DNA of 64,000 nt from Notospermus geniculatus (Eukaryota; Nemertea; Pilidiophora; Heteronemertea; Lineidae): positions 138,964 through 202,963 of the forward strand of contig NMRB01001086.1 in NCBI GenBank assembly GCA_002633025.1, in the 5' to 3' direction. A program made the position numbers and the translations under genes. This document shows positions 40,101 to 52,100 of the stretch, in pieces. Under the pieces are notes generated by a model that worked only from the letters and a program-made list of their open reading frames with translations, searched no databases and was not told where the DNA came from. Within the stretch, counting starts at the first letter, position 1. Each line of letters starts with the position of its first letter.

Positions 40101-43100
40101 ATCCTGAACTATGAAAGGGATTTTCATAGTTCTTATCTAATAATCCATAACTATGAAAGGAATTGTTCTGTTACTTTGCTCGTTCCTGTGGTATTCGAAA
40201 TGTTCATCTTTACCCTAAAAAATTACCTGAGGGAAGTCCAATGTTGATGTTCATGGAACTGCACTACATGTTTCTTTGTCTGTTTGTAGTACAAGTTTCT
40301 GTTCAGGAGTGTCAGAAAAAAAGTCCCCCAGTCATGACATCACATCACTATATGTTTATTCATATTTGTGGGACATTCTGGGAATCGCCCTGTGTTGTAA
40401 AAAAACTGGAAATCATCCATTATAAACAGTGTGTGCAGTGTTGTTTTCAATCCTGGTTATTTTGTTCATGTCCCAATAATATTGTTTTAAAAATTGACTG
40501 TTTTGACTGTGTACTGTCTCTTTTAAGTTTCCTGTACGGTACATGGAAATATAAAGTACATATGAACAACTAACTTCTGAAACACTAGCATTTCTGGCAG
40601 GAAAATACATTATTTCACCCATGTGTCCGTTTGCTGGTATGTGGCCATTTTTGCTGTCACTGTCACCTGACCTATTCCAGGAGATAATCCACCCAAGACA
40701 CGGCCAGTGATCAGTTACACAAATGCTGCTGCAACCACCAACAAAGTGAAGGTTGTAGAAGGAGATCCGCTCACTTTGTACTGTATTTTCAAAGGATAGT
40801 AAGTACCGACGGTTTGTTACCTGATGATTGGTGCGGTTGTAAAACCCCAGTTCAACTGCAGCATTTCCCACTTTGTGAATGGTGTGGTTTTCACAGGCAT
40901 TGGGATAATTAACACAAAGTATTTGGCTTAACCATGAAAGAACAATCAACATTGCCAGATGCCACGTTCAGTCATGGGGCTAGCGATAATTCTGCCGCGT
41001 CAAGACGCTGTGGTATGAATCAATACGACACTGTCAGCGTCTAAATTTCATATCACGATTTTTTCTTCTTCAGTCCTCTTATCTACATCAGTTGGGCCAA
41101 ATCAGGCGGCCTCCCGGTTAACGCACAGTCAAACGGCAACACCATGTTGTCCATTGAAAACGTCAAGAACAATAATATGTTCAATGGTATTTACACATGC
41201 AAGGGCACAAACAGCGAGGGCACTACAGAGCAGAATTACGATGTTGAAGTCTTGAGTAAGTTAACCAATCGCTTGTGTGATGTGGCCACATTTTTGTATT
41301 GAATAGCTTTGTAATAATATTTGTGTAATGTGCAAAAAGGGATGTTCCTATGATATCTGTGCACCCATTTTGACTCCCTGCAGACTACCTACAAACCTTG
41401 AAAGCATCGCATTCCCAGAATTAAAGCGGTGAAAGAAAAATGGTCCATTTTGTACCAATTAACCAGTCTTGTTGGATTGTCCACCCCTGATTGCCCCCCA
41501 AAAATGTGACCCTCCGCTACGAAAGCAGTGTAAAGTCGCACGGAAAATGAACCTAAATGTACTGACATGACACCAGGAGATGAAGACAGAAATAGAATCA
41601 CTCACACTTCACAATAGACAGACAGACAATACTGAAATTGACAAGTAGGTTGGTCCCAACTTGCCAACCTCAGAGTGACTGATGTTTGGTTTTGTGGTGG
41701 AGCATCATATTTGTCAATTTCAGTATTGTCTGTCTATAGTGCAGTCTGAGTGATTCTGTTTCTTTCATTATCTCCTGGTGTCATGTCAGTAGGCTCATTT
41801 TCCGTGCGACTTAACACTGGTTTTGTAGCGGAGGGTCACAAATGTTTTGAAAACTAGTCAAAATGTCGCCAAAAAGGCAATGCTGATTGCTGTACCGAAA
41901 TAGCTACGAGTTTGACGTGTCCGTTTCCTTCCAGTGAAACCCAAATTCTTGACCGGTCCCCACATGGTGAGGAATACCAATGTCACTCTGTCTGAGCCCG
42001 GTGGTCGAGTGGTTAGCGCGCTTGACTACCAACCGTGTAATGGGTCGGCGCGAGTTCGACTCCGGGCTAAGACACATAACATTGTGAAATATTAGAAGGT
42101 CCGTCGGATGGGACTGAAAGCCGTGGTCCCTTGTACCTGAGTGTCTATGCCAGGGCAAGTAAAAGACCCCACACAGGTGGACTGTAGCCTGTTGTGGACT
42201 CCATACCTCCGGCAAAAACCCAACAGGGCTACGACGCCGGTAATGACTAACTAACTAACTGTACCGAAATAGCTACCAGTTTGACATGTCCGTTTCCTTC
42301 CAGTGAAACCCAAATTCTTGACCGGCCCCCACATGGTGAGGAATACCAATGTCACTCAGGATGGTACAGTGGAATTCATCTGTGATGTTGCAGCCAAGCC
42401 CCCCGCTGAAATCAAATGGAGAGTTAACAACATGGTCTTAGCTGAAGGAGGTAAATTCAGAAGTTTTCGCTCGTTGCTAAAATATCTGCTGAGGTCTCCT
42501 CTTCCATTTGCAGAAATGCAGCGAGTTCTCAAACAACTGAAACAGACAACAAATACGTGTAGATAAACTGCTTGAATGGCACTTTATATAACTAATCCGA
42601 TGTTTGGCTACTCTTTCTAGAATTTATAGTTGCGCTTCCACTACAAAAAAAGCCGGTATTTGTCCNGAGGGTCACAAATGTTTTGAAAACTAGTCAAAAT
42701 GTCGCCAAAAAGGCAATGCTGATTGCTGTACCGAAATAGCTACCAGTTTGACATGTCCGTTTCCTTCCAGTGAAACCCAAATTCTTGACCGGCCCCCACA
42801 TGGTGAGGAATACCAATGTCACTCAGGATGGTACAGTGGAATTCATCTGTGATGTTGCAGCCAAGCCCCCCGCTGAAATCAAATGGAGAGTTAACAACAT
42901 GGTCTTAGCTGAAGGAGGTAAATTCAGAAGTTTTCGCTCGTTGCTAAAATATCTGCTGAGGTCTCCTCTTCCATTTGCAGAAATGCAGCGAGTTCTCAAA
43001 CAACTGAAACAGACAACAAATACGTGTAGATAAACTGCTTGAATGGCACTTTATATAACTAATCCGATGTTTGGCTACTCTTTCTAGAATTTATAGTTGC

Positions 43101-46100
43101 GCTTCCACTACAAAAAAAGCCGGTATTTGTCCGCTCTTGTTCTGCTTCCATTACAGAATTGCCGGGTTTAATAAGTCCGGTTCTATTAAGTGCGGATCTA
43201 TTTAGTTTGGATAGGTCATGCACAGTCGCAAGCGACCGTGGAGCCACCTGTAGCCGAGCATAATACTACAAATAGATCCGGTGTTATTGCCATTCCACTA
43301 CAAAATTTATCCGCATCTAGATTCGGAGTATGATCGGCTATGCTATCCGAACTAAATAGATCCGCACTTAATAGAACCGGACTTATTAAACCCGGCAATT
43401 CTGTAATGGAAGCAGAATAAGAGCGGACAAATACCGGCTTTTTTTGTAGTGGAAGCGCAACTTATGCTGTCCGAACTAAATAGATCCACACTTAATAGAA
43501 CCGGACTTATTAAACCCGGCAATTCTGTAATGGAAGCAGAATAAGAGCGGACAAATACCAGCTTTTTTTGTAGTGGAAGCGTAACTTATATTTAACACAA
43601 TGTTTCTACCAGTGTTCCCTGGTTGCTGTCAATCAAGTGTACACTTGACAACAACCAGGGAAGACTGGTAGAAACATCATGTTAAATAAATTCAGCATGA
43701 CGTTTCTACCAGTGTTCCTTGGTCGTTGCCAATCAAGTGTATAGTCAAAAACAACCTTACTTCAACAAGAGCAAAATACTAAGCTTGAAAACTTACACAA
43801 GTCAGTGGTAAATAATCCATGTCGCAGTTACCTAATGATAATAAGCAAGAAGTCAATCTCCAGAAGTCACGAATTTTCGACCCCAACCGGGGTCTTTTTC
43901 AAGTGGAACTTTACAATCTGAAACTCTAGAAAAGTCTTTTCTAGAGTTTCAGATTGTAAAGTTCCACTTGAAAAAGACCCCGGTTGGGGTCGAAAATTCG
44001 TGAATTCTGGAGATTGACTTCTTGCTTATTATCATTTTGTGTGTCAATTTTGTGCTTTTCTGTATCTCGCAGTTACCTAATGATGTTAGGGTAACTTGGT
44101 TCACTTCCCATCAGGCAAAAGCAAGTTCAAGATTTTGCTCAGTCAACTGGTAAATACTGTGGTTTGTGGTTTAATCATTGTGTTCACCTTACGGTGTCTG
44201 TGGCACAAACCTGGCATTTTGCCTTGTTGAAGTAAGGTTGACTTCGACTGTACACTTGACAACAACCGGGGAAGAGTGGTGGAAACATCATGTTAAATAG
44301 GCCTAAATTATAGAAAGGGTGGCCAAAAATTGGATTCGTTAACACCGAGATAGACCAAGTAGATACAGAGTGTAAAATAGTTTACTCTTATTGTAGATAA
44401 AGGAGACCCAAGACGGACTATTGAGGGCAATCGCTTCACGGTCATCAATCTGCAGAAGGGAAATGATGAAAAACACTCCGATCTTCAAGTTGTGACTTGT
44501 GAGGCGACCAACTATGACAACAGCGTGGAAATTGGGAAACGATTCCAGTCTGGGTACATCAATGTTGTCTGTAAGTTGACGATTGATTACCTACTGTTCA
44601 TTTTAACTCACTCTGTGTTGAATCTCGCATAGGCTTCAAATACGTAGAACTACACACCAGTCTACACCAGACATCATGCTGTAAATACATAGAAAACTAC
44701 ACACACACACACACACAACACTAGACATGCTGCAAATACATAGAACTACATTGTACACTAGACATGCAGATGCATAGAACTATACACTTGACATGCTGCA
44801 GGTACGTGGAACTACACACTACAGTGCACACTGGTCATGCCGCAAATACATAGAACTACACACTACAGTGTACACTACTAGACATGCTGCAAGTGCATAG
44901 AACTACATAATTGTGTAATATGCTGTACACAAATAGGCACAGTGGTTTACCTGTGGTAGGTGGCCACAAATTCATTCATTTTGCTGCCTGTTTTGCTCCC
45001 TGAATAATTTTGCTTTCCATCTACATATTCCAGTGCCTCTTTCAATTGTAAAGGGTCCCAGTGATGCTGTAATCAGCAGCATGCAGGATGAAATTATCCT
45101 CAAGTGCATTACAAAAAGTGACGCCAGCAAACCACCAACGATTACATGGTTCTACAATGGCATCAAAATTAACCACACACCGGATGTGATTATGTACGAG
45201 CCGGATAACTCGCTGAAGATCATTGCCAAAGAATACGAACGTGTCGATGACATCACTGGGGAGTACATGTGTCGAGCATCGACGGAGGCCCCGACACAAA
45301 TAAAAGAGGCTGCGTGTAATGTCACAGCTGATCCAGGTAATGCCTTTGTGGCGGAGATTTGACTGATGTGAAATGGAAATAGCCTCAAATACATTTCAGC
45401 GTTTCTTCAATCGTTGATTGGGCTGCTGTCTGCTGGGTTAAAATTTGAGTTTTTGGCTCTGATCATGTGTCAAAGATTTCTTGAATTTTTCAGCTAATAT
45501 TGCAATCTTTTCTCTCCATAGGTGGTATCGTTGCTCCCGTTACTCAGGCTGGAATCAGTTTATGGTGGATTGCAATCATCATTGTTATCCTTCTTATCCT
45601 TATCATCATTATCCTGATCTGCTGCTGTATCAAGAGGAACCGTGGTGAATCATACCCAGGTAATGATTTCAATCATCGCAATATGTTATCCAAAAAACAG
45701 CACAAAAACGACACACAGTATACAATAAATCGGAAAGTCGTCTCCGAATAGTTCGCAAATTTTCTACCCCAATCGGGGTCTTCCTCAGGCGCTATGTAGA
45801 AGAGATCCCAGAGGTGATGATTGGTCATGTCGTAAGTGCTGCACTTGTCGAGGTAAGTGCTGATTGGTCATGTTGTAAGTGCTACAATAGGAAGGCCGAC
45901 AAGTGCACTCGGGCTGCTTTTCGCATTCTTGAGGTAAGTGCTGGTTGGGCAGGTCGCAAGTGCCCAGTAGCGAGGCTGCATTGATGGAATCTAACTGCAG
46001 TTTCAGGTCAAAGCTTTTGTGGGTCAACATGCACCACGCCATCAGGGTCGCTGCCAGAAATTTTTTGAGGGTACCGGTACTAATTTCTTCAAAATCAGCA

Positions 46101-49100
46101 AAAAACTCATGAAATTAAAGAAAATGGCCCTTTTCTGTTCCTTTGAGGGTAACAGCATAGTACCCCATGGCAGAAACACTGGCTATGCTTTTAATGGTAC
46201 ACATGGTACAAACATCAAACAATAGACAATATTTCCTATCGGAAAGAACGTCATGCCTCGCATGGTAAATTTCGAATATTTTCTTCCAGTTGACGAAGTC
46301 GAGCGTAAGATGGGTAATGATCCAGAGAAAGATCTTCAGGACAGTGGTTTCCATGACTACCAAAGACCGTAAGTGTTGCCTCCTATTACTGCTAAGTCTG
46401 GTTACCCCTTCCCCATTCCTTGAGTGTTATTTTCTGTTAATGCTACTGACATAATTGTTCAGGGTACTAAAGAATACTTTTGCATATTTTTCATCATTCA
46501 CATACTGGGGGAGGGGGAAACGTACCGGGAAAGAACTAACTCCAGGCAATTCGTCAAAAATTCTTTGAAACCACTCGCCCCAATCACTACTCACTGACTT
46601 TTGTCTGCCGTACTTCGCTCTTTAGGCCTAGAACTATCCCAGAGTTTGGGCTGTGGTACACTTCTGTGAGCTTACTACCAAATAAACCATCTTCACCAGA
46701 ATTTGGGGGGGGGGATCATAAATCCTTCGATCATACTTCTGTTAATATAAAACCAAATATTTATACAAAAAAGGTGGCTACATCATTGATCGTTGCTGCT
46801 TTATACTCATTGATCATCGCTGCATCATCGTTTCATCAAAAAGCCTTAGGAAATTTTGCTATTGTTACTTGGTACTGATGGTTATTTTATGCATGCAGCT
46901 TTCACCGTTGGGAATAAGGTGTACCTGGCTAGTGGGAATGAAGAAATTTTAATGACACTTGCATTGCTTTCATTTCGAACTCCATGAAAATCATTGAACA
47001 TATTTAAATGGCTGTTATTTGAGTTTAAATTTTAAAAGTAGCAAAAGTATTTTTGAACATCCTGTAATTTATCTTGATGTCTATTGCTTCGCTCATAAGT
47101 TTTTTTCAAGAGTTTATTTTTCTACAACGAAGGCCATTGTCAGGTTCGTAGGTAAATCCTGATTGAAAGAATGCTACACGTAATAAGAACAGCTACAACA
47201 GGAATGCATTTCATCCACCTTCAGTTTGTGGTGGTCACACAGTGAACAGCATATCGACTTCAGCTATTTTGCACCAATGTATTTTCAGATTTCAGTTACA
47301 TATTTCAGGTATACCAGCGCGTGCTTCTGTCACAGGCAAACATTGAATGCCACTGGATTTGAAATAACGATAAAAAATTCGAAATATATCATTTGATTTG
47401 TGTTTTTCCGTTTCTTTAGCTCGGAGGATACCCAAGCTTTGTTAAGGTATTATCGCTTTATGTGGTATGCTTTGGATAACAATCCTGTGGAAATATCCAT
47501 GAAATTTTACGACTTGGATTGTGATGAATGCGAGAATTTATTAATTAAGTTGGATTTTGGAATAGAAATGTGATAAAAACTTGAGGCAGTGGCACTGCAG
47601 CCTACCTACCTACCTCAGGATTTCACATCTCACCTGAAATCCAGCATATCTTGCATTCCTTGGCATGACTGTCGTACAATCACTGAGCACACCACGCTTT
47701 AGGGTGACAAGGCTGAAATAGCTCCACAATCGGGTACGGTGTAATGTTTTTGCCTTTCGTAGTCTTCACTAAGTAGTCTTGACCTATTTTATAAGGTTCC
47801 GGTTGGCGTTGAAATCTGTAAAATTACAGAAGAAAGAATATATCCTCTACTTAAAAATGATCTTAAAACTTTCAGTTCTAGCCTTGATAATAATTTTGCT
47901 GTGCTTAACGAACGTATATCTTGCTATCTTCCGTCGCATATCTTGGTTCTAAATACAACTAAATTCATTCTCATAACTCTTGTCGACTCAAGATCTCTGT
48001 CAAAATATATCATCATGCATCTTTTCTCATATGACTACTTTCGGTAACAGACTATATATGTTTGATCTTGAGTTGTTACTTTTCTCTCATGAAAATTGAA
48101 GGGTCATTTAAATCAGGAATGTCCAAATCTTGGGCCACATTCATGAAGCCTTCGCAACTTCGAGAGCATGCAAATTTATTTTTTGGCTGCCTTATGCCCT
48201 ACTTTTCAATGATTACCTTACTATAGATTTGCTTGCTCACAAAGTTGTGAAGGTTTTGTGAATGTGGCCCCTGGTTCCCAAATTTATGGCTTTCATGACC
48301 CTACCTCTAATGCCCACTGAACATGGCCCAATGTTTAATCAAATTTTTGGAATGGTCAATGAAGGCTTTCGAGCGGGTCTTTAGTTTAAGCCCATAGGCC
48401 TGAATCTGAATTTCCAAAAAAAGTATGAAAAGTACTACATACAACATGTACGAGCATTACATTTCAAAGAAGAAGATAGCGCATTCCAGTTAAGAAAATT
48501 CTACAACATTAGCTAATTCAGCACAGGGCTCACTTCGCCGAGAATCACCATCCGTAAATCACCTTCTGGTCCATGATATGTATTCTTAGAGACTAAAAAA
48601 ATTCTTGTGTACAAAATAGGGGAAAAAAAGAAAAAATACAGTATTGTCAGCACAGACTTCACTTTGATACGAACGTGTCACTTTTCGTGTAAAATTTTTC
48701 ACTTTTTGTGAAAAACATAACCTTTTATGCAAACGTGCAGCTTTTAGATGCAATAACCATGCAATGTGCTGTAGATGTAGTAAACCGAATTTGGCAATTT
48801 TTTATGCCCTTCGAAGGGTGTTCATTTTATTTCTTCCAGTCCCAATTGGTAGTGTCGCAAATATCGGTTGCATGTCTGATCCCGATTATTTCCGTCCACT
48901 TATTTTAATCCCACAGATTTGGAGCATGCAAAATAAATAATGTTAAAAAAAGAGCTGTTGGTGCATGTCCATTGTCGTTATATTAGTCCCCATTTTGGTG
49001 TCATTCACAGAAGATAAGAAAAAAATGATTTGCATGCTTGGAGAGTACATTAAGAAAACTTTAGGAAGGGCGTAGGGGTATTTTTTATCTAATTTTTTCT

Positions 49101-52100
49101 TAGTCCCCGTAGTAATTTAAGTTGCATGAAATATTCAGGATTGGGATTTTCAAATTTGTCCGACATTGAATTGTCGATGTTTTTGACATTGTTGTGCACT
49201 AATAAAGTTCCTTTAAATTTAATTCAACAGATGCCAAACCTATTATTCTGATTTGTTATTTAACCTGTTTTTGCTTTTGTCCCTCTCGATGGCATGAAGA
49301 ATCTTGAGTTGCACTTCGTTCAGTCGTACACCGGTTTTCAAATTGTTTACGATCTCTCCAAGTTTCCTATCTTTGGTGACTTCACATTTGAGGATATCGA
49401 GAAAAGGCTGTATGTCTTTGTGTGCTTCCTCAGGATACACCTCAGATGTCGCTCCTGAATTCGACCCTCGTTTTGCAATTCAAGATTTATTTTGCCATTT
49501 TGGGTGACAGTGCTCCTTCCATTTCTCTCAGGCTTCAATGACTAACAACAGATTTCTTTTCAGCTAAGAATGCTGCACAGTCGCACCACTTTTGTGTCCC
49601 CCCGTTCCCCCCATAGACCGCCATTTGAAAAACTGACTCTTGGATTGGAATGTCAGGAAAATCTTGCTTTCTATCAATTGCAAATTGATCAGTGTCTCAA
49701 CAAATGAAGTCAAAGCAGCTCCCTCCAAAAAGCAGATCTGTGATTTACTTGGCAAAAAGATAGATGTATTTTGGGTTCACGATGGTTCTCTAAAATTGTA
49801 ATATGAACCAGAGATGCTGGTTCCATACACTGGTTCTAGCTTGTTTCTATTTCTAAACAGAAGCATTTTTCTCCCGACTTCTATGACAAGAGTCAAATTC
49901 CTGAAAAGTCCATTGCAATTTAAAGTAACAAGTCTTTGGTTGTCCTCAGAACCTGTGCCATTTCTTCATGCCAGCATTCATTCATACATGTACTCTAAAG
50001 GACTAAGAGGATTCAAAATAGAGTTAATGATCCATTCTGGAAATTTTGGCACAATCTTGTGAGACGGCTAAAATCACCGGATTTCCAGTTGCAGTGTACT
50101 ACATGGACCGTTTTCAGTGCATTTATGCAGTACAAGAAGTGTTCCAGACATGTAAAGGAAGGGTAGTAGATTTGCTCTACATGTATATGAGTATAACGTC
50201 TGTTCCACCTCAAGTGGGGTTTTTGCACTTTTGTTTAACCTTGTCATTAAAATGACAGTGACCAGAAAATCACCAAACCCACAATCACATTGGTACTTGC
50301 ACGGGATTGACAACCAGTGACAGGCACAGATCCAAGGGGGCGCAGTCGGTGCACGCCCCCCTTTCGGCCTACAAATCTGTAAAATCGACCGTGAAATTCT
50401 GAAAAGTAAAATTTGGAGCAAATCATTGAAATTCGCAAATTTCACTGTTTCTAGCACAGTGCGCCCTCACTTTTTCGAAATCGTTGATCCGTCCCTGAGT
50501 GACTAGAAGTACATGTATAATTCTTTTCACTTTGTCAGTCAGGTATGATTGACGATGTACCGGTAATTGTGGGCTTTGCTGGTCACTGCAAATGACAAGG
50601 CGAAAAATTGTAAAAATCTCTGCTCTAAGACGAGTAGAACACGCTATTCTAAATTTGAGGACTTCTGGAGGGGCTACATTCCTTCCTATGTTGTGGAATC
50701 AGTACTTACTCCGCCAAGATGAATAATGGCATGAGATCTTGTTAGTCCTGTTTGTGTTGTTAAACATATTCATTAACCTCAGTATATTCTTCACGTCTGT
50801 GTTGTTCATTTCTGCTACGATTTATGCTCAGTTTTGCTGGCTTTGTTTCATTTCACAGTTGTTACCTGCTCTGTCTCTGTTATTGGTTTCGGTGTGACTC
50901 GTTTTACTCGGATTATAGGCATTTATGTCGGTACAAGTGATTAATGCCTGTCGAACGTGGTGAAATTTTTTTAATAAAATTTTCTGAGTATGCACGATGA
51001 TCAGGCATACATATTGGTATATGCATTTAAACCATCAGCCCGGAAGCTGTATTTTAAAAAATTGTAGATGAAAATAGTTTGTAAGTCTGCTGGGTCAGCA
51101 TACTATACTGAATGGTATTGCTCAAATAGTGGACAGTAAATTGACAAGACTATTTCTCATTGTTCCCTCACTTAACATGCTTAAGGGGGATATGAGAAAT
51201 GCTGTGCTTCCCACTTTTAGCAATTCTATAAGTATCTTTCAAGTCTCTGCAGTCATGATATGTGCAGGGGTTCAAATCAAGATTACCATCTGTCATCAAC
51301 CACCTGACGAAAACATTGTGCTCTTCATGTGAAGCTTTTAAACCCAGTTACCACTTTTTGCTGTTTCCTCAACTCAAGAACCCTCTGTTGTGCATCGTTT
51401 ATTACTGTTAAATGCAAAATAACTTGCATGGTATTTCTATGAGCAGTTGAATTTCCAACATTGAAACCAAAACTATTAAATCTTGCTTATAAGATTTGTT
51501 GCCCCCTTGAATTTTGGATTACAGAATAGTAGTTCGCCAAAAAAATCACTTCACTGTTGTATACTAAAATTGTATTCACATTCTGAAGCTGTATACACCC
51601 TCCATTTCACATTTTCCCCCCCGGCTTGGTTGCCCACCCCTTGCCTATTGTAGCCAGGTCAGGATTGTAACATTTCTTCCACCCATTGCACTTGGGACTT
51701 GGTTTATACCTGAAACTGCTTCAAAAAATTGCATTTTTTTCACAATTCAAGATGAAACACACACACTGTTTCCACTCTCCACTAAACATCATGCTGCTTT
51801 CATTCGTAATCATGGTTTCAGATTCTTCAGTTCTTAAAATTACATGCATTCATTTCAGCTTGACATATTTGAATAAATTCACCGATTTCAAAGACATCCA
51901 CATTACATCCCGCACACTCTCCCGTCGACTTCCAAAGCCTGACAAATTGTTTCATTCCAAACGGCAATTTTCACGATTAAATAATACATCGATGGGGAAA
52001 TTTTATGCGATTTCTTTTCCGCATCTATTCGCACCCACAACCACCACCACCACCACCCCTGTACCAAAATATCAGTGTACGTACCTAATATGGCAGCAGC

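Larger units (their letters stand above)
33333..40680 (+). other. 7.3-kb intron between exon 6b and exon 7
   Basis: Holds the foldbacks at 34381, 35107, 36464 and 40052. I looked for a third version of exon 6 (GNL.F.YV ... Y.C.A followed by a donor) and did not find one. Confidence 0.5.

Noticed and set aside
33333-40680. A third alternative version of exon 6
   Set aside because: No segment with GNL.F, a Y.C.A pattern and a phase 1 donor was found by eye in this intron.
40413-40952. 179-codon open frame on the minus strand
   Set aside because: It overlaps exon 7 in antisense and shows no domain of its own.
41993-42068. Functional tRNA gene
   Set aside because: A and B boxes are present, but the tRNA-like part continues into a SINE body with a CTAA tail, and the fold is not clean.
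42304-42917. True tandem duplication of the Ig4 exon for alternative splicing
   Set aside because: The copies encode the same segment and are separated by an assembly N with repeated flanks, unlike exons 6a and 6b, which are diverged and lie in continuous sequence.
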